From assembly GCA_021292165.1 (NCBI GenBank), contig CM037883.1:6426934-6490933 (forward strand): a stretch of 64,000 bases of DNA. Direction: 5' to 3'. The notes under the pieces are model-generated. The model saw only the letters and a program-made list of their open reading frames with translations. It was not told where the DNA came from and did not search any database. Both the position numbers and the translations under genes were made by a program. Each line of letters begins with the position of its first letter. The first letter of the stretch is position 1. Source of the DNA: Shinisaurus crocodilurus (lineage: Eukaryota; Chordata; Lepidosauria; Squamata; Shinisauridae). Shown here one piece after another: positions 1 through 10,740 of the stretch.

Positions 1-366
1 CCCCTGGACGAAAATCAGTGTCTCTTAGTCCCTGGGAACGTGAACAACATCTGTAAATGAATTCATAGTAGCGGGAGGCAGGCGAATGGATGTGGGCTTC
101 TCTGCCTACATTTTTGGAATATCTAGGGCCAAACTAGAGATGGCTAGGGGGAGAGAGATGGATGCCACTATGTGAAGTAGCCCTACATTGTAACAATATG
201 GGGGGGGGGGGAACTATTCGATTTGGCCTGAATGGGTTGTGCTTCCTGGCAGGAATCTGGGGAGTACTTAAGAGCAACACCCAGTGCTTCTGACCTGAGG
301 AGAGAGAACTAGTCTCAACCTGAGCAAGCTCTGTAGAAAAGAAACTTTGTTTAAAACTGAAAAGTG
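1..366. other. No gene recognised; unique or decayed sequence
   Basis: Apart from a poly-G run near 199-210 I see nothing identifiable. It lies in what is probably intron 1 of the receptor gene. Confidence 0.5.
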
Positions 367-556
367 TATTTATTTATTATATTTTTAAGCTGGCCAATGA
401 CCAAACATTCTCCAGGCAGATTATAACAAGTAAAAGATTAAAATACAAACAGCTAAAAATATAAAATACAATACAATATTTAAAAGAATAAAATACAGTA
501 CCAAACAGAAAGCACAGGAATAGACAAAACAGCCAAAACAAACAAACAAACAAACA
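367..556 (-). repeat. LINE 3'-end remnant (CR1-like, A-rich antisense UTR)
   Basis: An AT-rich stretch with repeated AAATACAA/AAAATAAAA words and a TATTTATTTATTATAT start has the form of the reversed 3' UTR of the LINE type seen again at 2240, 40190 and 52860. Family assignment is by resemblance among these copies. Confidence 0.5.
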
Positions 557-579
557 AAAAACCTAGAACTAGGTCTTTA

Positions 580-640
580 AGGGCGTAATCCTATGCATGT
601 TTAGGCAGAGAAAAGGCCTACAACTCTCAGCATGCCCCAG
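580..640 (+). mobile_element. Half of the TAAGGG foldback MITE
   Basis: This is one arm of the foldback family that starts TAAGGGYGCAATCCTATG and continues through a GTTTAGRCAG block into CTACAACTCYCAGCATG. Only the left arm is clear. Fuller copies lie at 13472, 36010 and 43629. Confidence 0.6.
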
Positions 641-1658
641 CATGGGGTGGTTGGGGGAATGGTAGACACCTCCAGTGGAGGTCCTGCAGGAAGATCACTT
701 GACCCACTCTGACCTCTTGGTGCAAAGAGGTTTCCTTGGCCGTTCAACCTGCAGTTCCCTTCTTTGGCCAGGGCTGGGCAGTGTGGCACATGGGCCGAAT
801 CCCCAGCAGCAGACACATCCCTCAGCTTATGAGTTCAGGACCTGCTTGAGGACTTGACCCTTGTGAAGCAGGATGGCATCGCGCAAGACCTCACTCCCTG
901 AGCACTCCCTTGCAGATGACAAAAGGGACTCAGGGTTCCTTGATTTGTTCAGCGGACGCAAAACCCCAACACTGTGCCACAGTAGCCAGAAGGAAAACTG
1001 TGGAGCCTCCTCCCACCAACGGGAGATGCATGAAGGACCTTGGAGCAATCACTAAGTGGAGCATGCTAGTCTAGTGCTGTCTGTTCCACTTATCGGGTCC
1101 ATTATCAGCACTTTGCGAACAAATTTCCAGACTCTTTAGTAATTAGGGTGGATAAGGGCCGGTGTGTTATTGTTATGGTTAATGGAGCTGTTTTTTCTCT
1201 ACCCTTGAAGGGTAGGTAATGGCCGTTTGGGGCGGGGCGTAATGGCCATTTATTGCACCGAGCCATTATTTGTGGACAAAGCCTTCTGGAGCGTTTGCTC
1301 ATTTCCCCCAATTGTCGCCACAATGGGACACGGAGCGGTTCAGGTCATTAGAACAGAAGAATTTTCTGCCACAGCAAGAGGCGAGTTGAGCGCTGGCTTT
1401 TTGGGAGCTGTTTCTCATATTGCAGGGAGGGACGTGTGGTAAGAAATGAAGCATGAGCCATTTCAGGGAACTTTCCCCCCCATTGGGAAGTGGCTTTTAC
1501 TGAGCACATGCTTGGCATGTAAAAGGTCCCTCCAGCCTAACCTCAGCTGCCTTGCTTGAAGAATCGTGGGAAACAGAGCCTGCAAAGACCTCCTGCAAAA
1601 GGCTGGAGAGCTTCGGCCACTGGGAATAGGTGGGCAGACGTTGTTTTTGACTGGAGCA
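641..1658. other. No gene recognised
   Basis: Several short open frames on both strands look like chance. No family signatures, splice-flanked exons or repeat ends were recognised. Confidence 0.45.
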
Positions 1659-1763
1659 GGGGCAGGGAACTCGGTGCCTTTCAGATGTTTTGGATTACAA
1701 CTCCCATCTTCCCTGACTATTGGCCATGCTGGTTGGGTCTAATGGGAGTTGTGGGCCCAAAAC
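1659..1763 (+). mobile_element. Family C hAT-like palindromic repeat
   Basis: Words such as GGTGCCTTTCAGATGTTTTGG and a reverse-complementary GTTGTGGGCCCAAAACATCT end form a loose palindrome around ACTCCCATC. Related copies are at 21159, 32996, 38412 and 60792. A family B element sits against its right end. Confidence 0.6.
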
Positions 1764-1771
1764 ATCTAGAG

Positions 1772-1905
1772 CAGGGCTCTCCAACCTTGGGTCCAGAGAT
1801 GTTGCTGGACTACAGCTCCCAGAATCCCTTGCCATTATATGCTGGCTGGGTATGCTGGGAGCTGTAGGCCAGCAACATCTGGGGACCCAAGGTTGGAGAG
1901 CCCTG
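1772..1905. mobile_element. Palindromic hAT MITE, family B
   Basis: A 134-bp foldback starts CAGGGCTCTCCAACC and ends with its complement. The 8-bp flanks are ATCTAGAG (1764-1771) and CTCTAGAG (1906-1913), which match at 7 of 8 positions. The CAG/CTG ends and 8-bp duplication are hAT hallmarks. There is no coding capacity. Confidence 0.88.
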
Positions 1906-2110
1906 CTCTAGAGGGTGCCAGGTTTCCTGTCCCTGGACTAGAAGTCCACTGACCGGTGCCAGATGGAAAATAATGGCTCGGGCAGGCAGACATATGCTAA
2001 GAATTAAGGAACAGGACACCTCTGGGCATAAGCTCAGCCCAGCAATTTGTGATCAGTACCAGAACCAACCTCACAAGTCTTTTCACACACAAAACCCATT
2101 CCTGTTTCCC

Positions 2111-2113
<3 letters not shown>

Positions 2114-2144
<31 letters not shown>
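2114..2144. repeat. (CA)n microsatellite
   Basis: An uninterrupted CA run of about 31 bases. Confidence 0.97.
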
Positions 2145-2146
<2 letters not shown>

Positions 2147-2239
2147 ACGTGTTCATTTTCAGCAACCTAATTTAGGTAGGAAAGTCCTTTCAGCTTTTGT
2201 AGTTGTCTAACAATCTGGAGTCAGAAACCTTTGCTGGGG

Positions 2240-2366
2240 TATTCATTTAGCTATTTCATATATCTTTAATCTGCCAAATAACTGGCAGATCACAAGAACT
2301 AAAAGCATAAAATACAATTGAAAACGTGAAAAGCTAAAACAGTAAAATACAATATAAAACCATAGC
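2240..2366 (-). repeat. LINE 3'-UTR remnant
   Basis: ATTCATTTAGCTATTT followed by AAATACAA/AAAATACAAT words resembles the copy at 367 and the longer one at 40190. Confidence 0.5.
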
Positions 2367-4247
2367 GGTCTACTGGCTTGTTCTTCCCGGTACAAGCCAG
2401 GATCATAAACTGGGGTTTGCGCTTTGCTTGTAAATGCTGGCCTGTTTGGAAGCAACAAGCCAAGACTTCAGGTTTGAGAGACACACTAAGCAAACGCCGT
2501 CCAGTTTCTCAGCTGCTCGTGCTAGCGGGATGGGCCAAGCGGTTGTGAACGGGCAGCGTGCACCAGTCTGTTTGTGGTTCAACTGTTCGACAAAGCCTTT
2601 ACGGGCTAGAGTGTGAAGGGGCCGGTTATACTGATGGGGACCCTCCTCTATTCCGCATGTCGGTACCGAGCTTGTGCTCTTCCAACTCTATGATCTATGA
2701 ACTTATGAAACTTATGGTTACCAAATTCCATTTGAACACAGGCACAGACTGAGCAAATTTGCAGTCTGGCGAGATGTCTCGAGATGCCATATGGAATGCC
2801 ATTTCTTGATAGAAGGGCAGGATATTAAATAAATGAATAAATATATCAGGGTCTCCCTGCTTTTTTGGTTTGGTGGGCACATTTGGAATGTTGACGGTGT
2901 ATCATGGGTGCTCTCACAAAATGGTTGCCATGGGTGGGGTCTGCCCAGTCATAAAATGGCTGCCATGGCGGGCATGGCTGGTTGCAGAACACTAATTCCC
3001 AGAAGGCAACCTGGTGAGACTAAAACAAAAGTGGCCAAGATCCTAAGTACAAGGCAAAGGTAGGATCTGAGCTCTAATAACATAAAAGCACCCTTTGGAA
3101 CCCACAGATTTCTGCACCAGCACCCATTTCACAGAAGGCAAACTGATGAGGCTCAGAGACAAGTAACATGGTCAAGAATCTGAGCTGGAGGTAAAAGTGG
3201 CAACTGAGCTCCAAAACACAAACCTCTCTTTTGAACCCAAGTGCAGATGCTGCTGGAGGGCACCCCTTTGCTTTGCAGCATGCCAACCTCTCACTTGAAA
3301 ATAATGAATTTTAAAAAAAACTTAGGAAACAAAATAAAAATCGGGGGTAGGGAGCCTTGCAGGTGCCAAGAGAGGTGTCCGTTTGAAATCTATGAAATAA
3401 TAACAAGGGTTTCTCTGCACCGGGGATGCTGGGGGGGGGGGGAGACTCGAGGTTATTACATACGCTCTGCGAGCGTTTCTCTCAACAAAATTGAAGGTGG
3501 TATTCCAGCGGGCCTGGGCTCTGAGTTCACATGAGAAGTCGGGCTTGGGAACATGCCTCCAGGAATGGAATCCAGTTGAGGGATTAGCCACTCAGTCACA
3601 CAGAATAAGCCCCTGGTTCTTTTGATGTTTTCCACCCGTTTTTTTATTTTATTTTTAGAGTAACTCTGTCTTGTGCTAAGGATAGTATTGCCAGGGAAGA
3701 AGGAAAGCAAAGTCTGTCCGGGAAAGCTGTATCCCTCTCTCCTCCTCTTTTGAAGTGACAACACCCATTAAACAGAACAAAACAAAACAAAAGATCAGCT
3801 GAAAGCCAGCTAGCCTACTGCCTTCCCTATGTAACCTCCTCTATACCTCCTCGCACACCAGGCCTCCTGTTAATGTCTTCTACTACCAATTGTGGCTTCA
3901 TACCTGTCGGGAGAGGAGGAGGAATCTCACACACTCAGAGGTGGATGTCTTTGGCATCAAGGAAAGTCAAACTTTTGTAACAATCTTCTCCTTCCAAGAG
4001 TGAAGCCTTCAAAATAGTTTAGATTGGGACGCGGGGCAGGGAAGACATATCTGGAGTCAAAGAAGGCAACCGGGCCAGGCAAGGCATAGGGAACAGAATA
4101 GAAATTGGTGGCCAACTGGGATAAGAAAGAGTAGCCATATAAAGCTTATGCCGAAATGATATGGTCTCGTGTATAGCTTTGCCAGAGTCAAAGCCAACAA
4201 CGATATAAAACTCCTGATGTGGCAGGGGATAAGGCCACTGTGGAGTC
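2367..4247. other. No gene recognised; short LINE tail near 2660
   Basis: A LINE-tail signature (CCAACTCTATGATCTATGA) is visible at about 2678-2700. Poly-G occurs at 3430. The rest is unassigned, with only chance-looking frames. Confidence 0.45.
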
Positions 4248-4255
4248 GTCTGGCT

Positions 4256-4390
4256 CAGTGTTCTCCAACCTTGGGTCCCCAGATGTTTTTGGCCTACAAC
4301 TCCCAGCATGCCCCAGCCAGCTATGCTGGCTGGGGCATGCTGGGAGTTGTAGGCCAAAAACATCTGGGGACCCAAGGTTGCAGAGCCCTG
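4256..4390. mobile_element. Palindromic hAT MITE, family A with a family B right tip
   Basis: Foldback with left end CAGTGTTCTCCAACC and a long complementary right arm, but the right tip reads GCAGAGCCCTG, like family B, instead of GGAGAACACTG. Flanks GTCTGGCT and TTCTGGCT match at 7 of 8. Confidence 0.88.
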
Positions 4391-4454
4391 TTCTGGCTGG
4401 TCCCACCTTGGCCACGATGTCCACCCCCTCCCCTTGTTTCCTGTGTGGCAAGGG

Positions 4455-4652
4455 AGGCTGGTGACTCCTATGTCAGTGGGGCTTCTTATCCATTGCAGCT
4501 TTTATTCTGAGCTTTACAGGAGCCATAACGATGCTGTGCTCCATCCCCAGAATAGGTTCACCACCACGCGGAGCACCATTGGTGGCTCCTATAAAGTGCA
4601 GAATAAAAGCTGCAACAGATAAGGAGCCCCACTGACATAGGAGTTGGCAGCC
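4455..4652. mobile_element. Family K foldback MITE
   Basis: A palindrome of about 200 bp has arms built of GAGGCTGGTGA, CCTATGTCAGTGGGGCT and CAGCTTTTATTCTGAGC, with a centre containing AATAGGTTCACCACCA. Sister copies are at 10225 and 10540. The superfamily is unknown. Confidence 0.7.
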
Positions 4653-4869
4653 TACCCTGCTGTGTGGTATACTTCTCTTCCCCCTTTTCTCTTCCCCCTT
4701 TTCTCTTTCTTTCTCCCCTTTTCAATTTGTGCATTTCCCCCCCAAAGTGTGCATGTCGTCAAACGCATTTTGTTCTGTTTTGTGAAGCACGTCGCACACT
4801 CAGAAATGTACGGCTTTCCAACTGCACACTGCCCTACGTGGGTTCACATTCCATTCCAGGAGGTGCAAA

Positions 4870-5048
4870 CAGGCCTGTGGCTTATGCTGGCTCAGCTTGT
4901 CTGAGCATGGAAAGCTAAGCAGGGTCAAGCCTGGTTGCTACTTGGATGGGAGACCCCTCCTCTAGTTTCCTGCATTGAGCAGGGGGTTGGACTCGATAGC
5001 CTTGTAGGATCCTTCCAAGTCCCAACTCTATAATCTATGAATCTATGA
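4870..5048 (+). repeat. 5S-rRNA-derived SINE with LINE-type tail
   Basis: Bases about 4871-4955 match the 3' half of vertebrate 5S rRNA (AAGCTAAGCAGGGTC, TTGGATGGGAGACC), including internal promoter box C. The tail has the CR1-like words GGTTGGACTCGATAGCC and CTATGAATCTATGA. Confidence 0.85.
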
Positions 5049-5213
5049 ACTGGGTGGCTCAGCTTGTCTGAGTGTGGAAAGCTAAGCAGGGTCAGGCCTG
5101 GTTATTACTATGGATGGGAGGAGACCCCTCCTCTAGTTTCCTGCATTGAGCAGGGGGTTGGACTCGATAGCCTTGTAGGCTCCTTCCAGCTCTATGATCT
5201 ATGAAATCTATGG
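5049..5213 (+). repeat. 5S-rRNA-derived SINE, second copy in direct tandem
   Basis: Same structure as the preceding copy and directly adjacent, sharing GTCTGAGTGTGGAAAGC and the same tail. It has a small duplication in GGGAGGAGACC. Confidence 0.83.
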
Positions 5214-6260
5214 GTGTTTGTTGCATCTCTGCAAGAGTCACTGCCTTTTCTTCCCTCATTCCAATCAGGAGGCACAGTCCACAGTCAGAACAGCCAGCAT
5301 TAAAGGCTATGATAAGGAGCAGAAGATCAAAGTTAGCAGGGGAGAAACAAGAGCTGCATACCTTTTGCCCTGCAGGGTGACAAGCAACTAGAGGAATAGT
5401 GAAAACAGAGGGGGGAGAGGGGGAGGGGTCAGGAAGCCCCTCCCCCATTAAAACTGACAAGCTCCCTTTGCGGTTCAGTGTGTTTTTTTAAAGCATGGAG
5501 ACTTTTCATTTATCTCCTTTATATCATCTAGTTTGGTTTTCAGCTGTCAGAAGTCTGGAAAACTCTGGTCCAGATAATTCATCTTAAAAACTGGACATAC
5601 AACACTCTTTTTAAAGAGATCTCTAAAACTTATTTTAACTATTGTTATGGCAACACAATTGCCTAACCCCAAAAGGCCCACTAAGTCACCAATCCCGGGA
5701 AAAAACATTTCTCAGAACAGAGAGCTGGCTTCGTTATTACAGATGACCATGTGCTGGGGGCCAGCGTGAGACAATCCAATTAAGAGTTCCTTCCTTAGCA
5801 GGGTCACTCGGGAAGTTAACATTCAAAAGTGCAATTTTGGGAACTGCCTGGCACACTAGATTAACATTTCATACAATGGTACTTCGAACTCAATTTGCGC
5901 AGATTCCTTCAACACGTCCAAGCCACGTGCTCCCACAAATGGAGACGGGATCAAACTGCCACTTAGGTCGTTTGGTCTGGCGAATTAAAAATCCGCTTTG
6001 TAAAATGTACCATCCTCCTGGGAGGAGTGACAGTGGTAACCCTTATGTGAAGAGGCACTGGCGCTGTAGCAGCTGCCAGGGGCAGGGCAGAAAAGGCGGC
6101 ATTTGGGTGGCCAACCCTCCCCCCAGGAAATATGTCCTCAAAAATAAAAGAAACGGAGGGCCCAGATTAGTATCAAAAATGCACATGCTAATATACACAC
6201 ATACACACACACAGATGGAAATTTAGAATTACTATAATTTAAATAGGAATACAATATAAT
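5214..6260. other. No gene recognised
   Basis: Mostly unassigned sequence. A 129-codon plus-strand frame at 5837-6226 ends in a CACA-rich stretch and has no family features. Confidence 0.45.
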
Positions 6261-6510
6261 AGAGCCAGTGTGGAGTAGTGGTTAGAGTATCAGGACTAGG
6301 ACTCGGGAGATCCGGGTTCTAGACTCTGCTTGGCCATGAAACTCACTGGGTGACTCTGGGCCAGTCACTGACTCTCAGCCTAACCTACCTCACAGGGTTG
6401 TTGTGAGGATAAAATGGAGAGGAGGAGGAGGAGGAGGAGGAGGATTATGTAAGCCGCCTTGGGTTCCTTGCAGGAAAAAGGTGGGGTATAAATATAATAA
6501 ATAAATAAAT
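6261..6510 (+). repeat. MIR-like (CORE-type) tRNA-derived SINE, full length
   Basis: The tRNA-like head GTAGTGGTTAGAG has a box B-like GGGTTCTAGACTC. It leads into the CORE-like stretch GGCCAGTCACTGACTCTC and CACAGGGTTGTTGTGAGGAT, which recalls mammalian MIR. The tail is AAGCCGCCTTGGGTTCC and an (AAAT)n end. An expanded GGA run lies at 6420-6444. Confidence 0.9.
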
Positions 6511-6534
6511 CTCACCATAGTGAGGAAGAAGGCA

Positions 6535-6766
6535 GTATCAGAGGCAGCATGCCTGTGTACTCCAGCTGCTGTGGAACATGGGCGGGAGGGTGCTGTTGCC
6601 CTCCTGTCCTGCTTGTGGGATCCATAGATTCATAGATCATAGAGTTGGAAGGGGCCTACAAGGCCTACTCAATGCAGGAAACAGCCGGTTGGCCACTGTG
6701 TGAACAGAATGCTGGACCGGATGGACCCGTGGTCTGATCCAGCAGGGCTCTTCTGATGTTCTTAAG
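6535..6766 (+). repeat. CR1-like LINE 3' end, interrupted by a reversed LINE tail
   Basis: The plus-strand CR1-like 3' UTR (6535-6617, then 6681-6766 with GATCCAGCAGGGCTCTTCT) is split at CTTGTGGG by a minus-strand tail at about 6618-6680 (CATAGAGTTGGAAGGGGCC). Confidence 0.72.
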
Positions 6767-7225
6767 AAGCTGAACAGGTGACCTGTCCGCCTGCCGGCTC
6801 AGTCTGCTGCCAAGCGCTAACTGCTGATGGGCAACTTTGAGGCCGCTGGGCTCTCCCTTCTTAGGGATCTTTATCTTGAAACTGAACAGCTCTTCAAATA
6901 GGGGAGGCTTTCAAATAGAGGACTGCCCTCTGAGAGCCTGTCAAATAGAGGGCTGTCTTCCGTAAAGTAGGACACGTGGTCCACCCCAGAATTAGTGCAA
7001 ATGATAAAGAAGGGAGAACACAAGTGCCTTGAAGTTACCCGTCAATCATGAGCAGCATCCAGACACTGGGCTGAGCAGGCAGGCATGCAGGGCACTTGGT
7101 CCTAGAGCCTTCCCCACTATGAGACGTTTTGTATTTCTATTGCAATTCTAGTAATTATCTCTAAATGTGCATCTATGTGTAAAAAATAATAATAATACCA
7201 TATGCAGTCTCCGCTTTTTGTTGTT
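6767..7225. other. No gene recognised
   Basis: Contains a local near-duplicate of the words TTCAAATAGNGGA/GTCAAATAGAGGG around 6893-6955. Otherwise unassigned. Confidence 0.4.
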
Positions 7226-7366
7226 TATTCATTTATTTATTATATTTATATCCCTCTTTTTTCCTGCAAGGAACCCAAGGCGGCTTACCTCCTCCTCCTC
7301 CTCCTCCTCCTCCTCCTCCTCCTCCTCCTCCTCCTCTCCATTTTATCCTCACAACAACCCTGTTCA
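7226..7366 (-). repeat. MIR-like SINE, 3' part, with (CTC)n expansion
   Basis: The reversed SINE tail (TTATTTATTATATTTATATC, GGAACCCAAGGCGGCTTAC) is followed by an uninterrupted CTC tract of about 48 bases at 7288-7335, the same position where other copies have a short GGA run. Confidence 0.88.
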
Positions 7367-7653
7367 GGGCAATGCAGAAGTGGCCAGCCTAGCAAAGTCC
7401 CCGACTGCCCTTCCCTTCTCTTTATGGACTTCGCTCTCGGTTTACACAGTCGTTCTATTGACATCCCTGCAGGTCCAATAAAGTTAAGAAATACAGCCAT
7501 GTCAGCAAGAGATCGCTCCTCTTGGTATTGTTATTTACATATTTCTTCTCTTTGAACGTGGCTCTTGTGCTTGCATCAACGCTGGAATGCTTCCAGAAAT
7601 TACTACTTAGGCTGTCTGGAGCAATCCGAACGCAGGGAGCTGTTTTTCCTTAA

Positions 7654-7679
7654 GTGTGTGTGTGTGTGTGTGTGTGTGT
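7654..7679. repeat. (GT)n microsatellite
   Basis: A GT run of about 26 bases. Confidence 0.95.
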
Positions 7680-8398
7680 TTCAGTGTGATTTATGATTAT
7701 TTTCTTTAAAACAAACCACCACCAACTTGCTGCCTCCAAGCAAGATGATGGGCCAGTCAGAAGAACTAACAAGCCAAGGCTTTTGCTGGAATTGAGAAAT
7801 GGTAAACTGAAGGCCATGGAATGAAATGAGTTGGGCGGGTTGACACCCAGCCAATGTCTAATCAGAGACAAAAATAATGACCAGATATTCACTGGACACT
7901 AAAGCACAAGCCATGAGCCACGGACTTGCCAATATACTATCATCAGCCTGTGTTCTTTGGCTCGGCTAGAAAACAGCCTCTATTGGGGCTGTTGCTGAAT
8001 GCTGCCCAAAACATTGGTTTGCCAACAGATCTGGGATCTGTCAATATAGCGGTTTTCAAACTATTCTCCGAGGAACCCTGGGTTTCCCCAGTAAGATTTG
8101 TGGGTGGACAAACCCATCAAAAACAGCTTGGTGCACTGTTGACAGTCTTTGTCAGGGCCCTGCAGGTAGGGATATGTGTGAGGAATCCGATAGGGGGGGG
8201 TGAAAATCCAATGGATTTTCAGAATTCACATTCCCCTCCCCGGATTCCGGTTTGCCAGCCCTGTGCTGGCGTTGACTCACTATAATACGAGTCGAGCCAG
8301 CTCGCAGACTTCCGTTTCTAAGACGGGCCACAATTTACGCATTTAAAAAAAAAAAATTCTAAGGAAATTTGCATACAAAAAGCACGTGGATCTAGCCA
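7680..8398. other. No gene recognised
   Basis: Unassigned sequence with a poly-G and a poly-A run. No domain or exon signature. Confidence 0.4.
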
Positions 8399-8640
8399 AA
8401 AACACACGCAAAATACCAGCATACTGTAGCTTACAGCTCTTACTGCCAGAAAGTAAGCTGTAGGAGGAGAGGTATTTCAACTTTGTAGAATGGGGGACAA
8501 ACTGCACAAAAGCTGGAAAACCACCAAATGAGGGGCGGTCAGGGGAAAGGGCCGTCTGGAGAACCGCTGTGGGGCTGGACTGGGAATCCCGGGAAGGCTG
8601 AATTTGGCCCCCGGGGCCTGATGCTTTGCACCCATGCTCT
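8399..8640 (-). mobile_element. Family E hAT-like element, partial
   Basis: Shares AATACCAGCATA, CAACTTTGTAGAATGGGGG and GAATTTGGCCC-type words with better copies at 26736 and 34194. Ends are unclear. Confidence 0.6.
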
Positions 8641-8879
8641 ATATCCTGCCTTCTAGGCATCCAGTTCATTGGTTGCTGATTTTGTCCCCCACCAGCGCCA
8701 CCCAGCTATTGGTTAATTTAAATGTACTGATTTACGGTATTCATGCTTTCAGCAACTGATCTGCCTGTTTAAATATTCCCCATTCATTTGCTTGCTTTAT
8801 TGTATTGCCGGCTCATTGCAATGAAGCAGCTCATTTCCTTTTAGACAGAAGCTTTCAAAACCGCACGGATTCCTTAGAA

Positions 8880-8953
8880 CAGTGTTCTCCAACCTTGGGT
8901 CCCCAGATGTTTTTGGCCTACAACTCCCAGCATGCCCCAGCCAGCTACACTGG
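8880..8953. mobile_element. Palindromic hAT MITE, family A, left half
   Basis: The left arm CAGTGTTCTCCAACC up to the palindrome centre is preserved and the right arm is missing. The flank CCTTAGAA fits the family target pattern with TA at positions 4-5. Confidence 0.85.
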
Positions 8954-9324
8954 CCACGTTTACACCAGGAATGAGTGGGGTTTTTTTTACTAGAAATGTA
9001 GATCAAATCCAGATGAGCCTGCAGTTTAAAGCCAATAAATCAAGCCAGAATTTGGCCTCGTTTAATCTACTGTCGAATCGGCAATTCTGATAAAGACCTT
9101 GGGTGCAATCCAGTGCACAATTAAGCATGCTTTTGTCATCGTAGTGGAAAAAAAATGTTGGAAAGGATTCAGAGGAGACCTTCAAAGATGACAAAGGATA
9201 TAGGGTGCAAATCCTATAAAGAAAGGCTAAAATAATAGGCTTATGTGGTATATAGATATAGATGTAGATATAACTACCTATATAGAGATATACTTATTAG
9301 TCATTTTCCTATTTCACCAAAGAA

Positions 9325-9383
9325 CAGTCTTCACCAACTTGGCAGCCTCCAGATGTGCATAGTCCAGCACATCTGGAGAGGGT
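9325..9383 (+). mobile_element. Family C fragment
   Basis: CACCAACTTGGCAGCCTCCAG and a complementary CACATCTGGAG segment resemble family C. Confidence 0.5.
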
Positions 9384-9492
9384 CAGGCCTGGTTATTCCT
9401 TGGATGGGAGACCCCTCCTCTAGTTTCCTGCATTGAGCAGGGGGTTGGACTCGATGGCCTTGTAGGCCCCTTCCAAATCTATGATCCTATGA
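9384..9492 (+). repeat. 5S-derived SINE, 3' part
   Basis: The 5S box region (GGGTCAGGCCTGGTTATTCC, TTGGATGGGAGACC) and the LINE-like tail are present. The 5' part of the 5S segment is missing. Confidence 0.8.
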
Positions 9493-10069
9493 GAATCCTA
9501 TGAGCACCAGGTTGGGAAAGGCTGCCATAGAACAAGAGATGGAAAAGATGTAAGATCAACTTCCCACCCTCCCTACCCCCCCCCACACACCACAAGATCA
9601 TAACATTAGACAAACCGAGTGTTTTCTTAAGTTGGGGGAGTCCTATATGGGAGATCGAATGCTAACCAATACTAATAAAATCCTAATTCCCCAAATCCTC
9701 ATGTGCGTCCAGAAATTCTCTCTACATTTCTTCAAAAATGTCTGGGGACTCATCATGTCCACAGTTCATTCCTTTCTCATGTCGTGCTGATTTAAGCATG
9801 CCCTGCATCCACTCACTCATGGCAGGAGGAATTTTTCTACTTCCATGCCATCAATATGGAGCACTTGGCTGTCGCCAGAGCCCTTAACAGTAAAGAACCC
9901 ACTTTCAGCAGCACCCAGCTTCCCGGAATATAACCTAGAATCTCAAAAGGGAAGATGATTGAGCAGAGCTGCTTGATGGGACTGCCTTGGGAGGTGGTGG
10001 TGCTGGGTTCTCCTTGGCTGAAGGTATTCAAGCAATGGCTAGGTGGTGGCTGTCAGGGATCCTGTAGTT

Positions 10070-10204
10070 CAGTGTTCTCCAACCTTGGGTCCCCAGATGT
10101 TTTTGGCCTACAACTCCCAGCATGCCCCAGCCAGCTATGCTGGCTGGGGCATGCTGGGAGTTGTAGGCCAAAAACATCTGGGGACCCAAGGTTGGAGAAC
10201 ACTG
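10070..10204. mobile_element. Palindromic hAT MITE, family A, perfect hairpin
   Basis: 135 bp made of two 66-base arms that are exact complements around a TAT loop, flanked by identical 8-bp duplications CTGTAGTT (10062-10069 and 10205-10212). It differs at one base from the copy at 59542, so insertion is probably recent. Confidence 0.96.
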
Positions 10205-10224
10205 CTGTAGTTGCAGAGGGGGAG

Positions 10225-10430
10225 GCTGATGACCCCTGTTTCGGTGGGGCTCCTAATCCACCGCAGGCTTACTTTGCAGCTCTAAAGGAGCTGTCCATGG
10301 TGCTGAACTGTCACCCCCAAAATAGGTTCACCACCATGGAGCATCATGGATAGCTCCTAGGAAGTTTCAAATAAAGCCTGCAATGGATCAGAAGCCCCAC
10401 CAAAATAGGACTCACCAGCCTCCACAAGGT
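10225..10430. mobile_element. Family K foldback MITE
   Basis: Same palindromic plan as 4455 (GAGGCTGATGA, GGTGGGGCTCCTAATCC, AATAGGTTCACCACCATGG, complementary right arm ending TCACCAGCCTCC). Confidence 0.68.
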
Positions 10431-10539
10431 CCCTTCCATCTCCATGGTTCTCTCTGAATCACATAAACTGCTGAAAAGACATTACTGGAGGGCAACGTCA
10501 TTATATATGAGTCATTGTGGTAGACGTGGGCAAGAGAGG

Positions 10540-10735
10540 CTGGTGATGACTCATATGTCAGTGGGGCTCCTCATCCATTCCAGCTTTTATTCTGAGCTCT
10601 ACAGGAGCTATCTGTGGCACTGTCCCCAAAATAGGTTCCCACCATAGAGCACCATGGATAGCTCCTATAAAGCTCAGAATAAAAGCTTCAATGGATAAGG
10701 AGCCCCACTGACATAGGCATCATCACCAGCCTCCC
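10540..10735. mobile_element. Family K foldback MITE
   Basis: Third copy, about 110 bases after the previous one, with GAGGCTGGTGA at the left and TCACCAGCCTCC at the right, and CAGCTTTTATTCTGAGC arms. Confidence 0.7.
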
Positions 10736-10740
10736 CTGGA

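Noticed and set aside
4871..4955. A 5S rRNA gene
   Set aside because: Only the 3' half of 5S is kept and it is fused to a LINE-like tail, repeated six times in the window.
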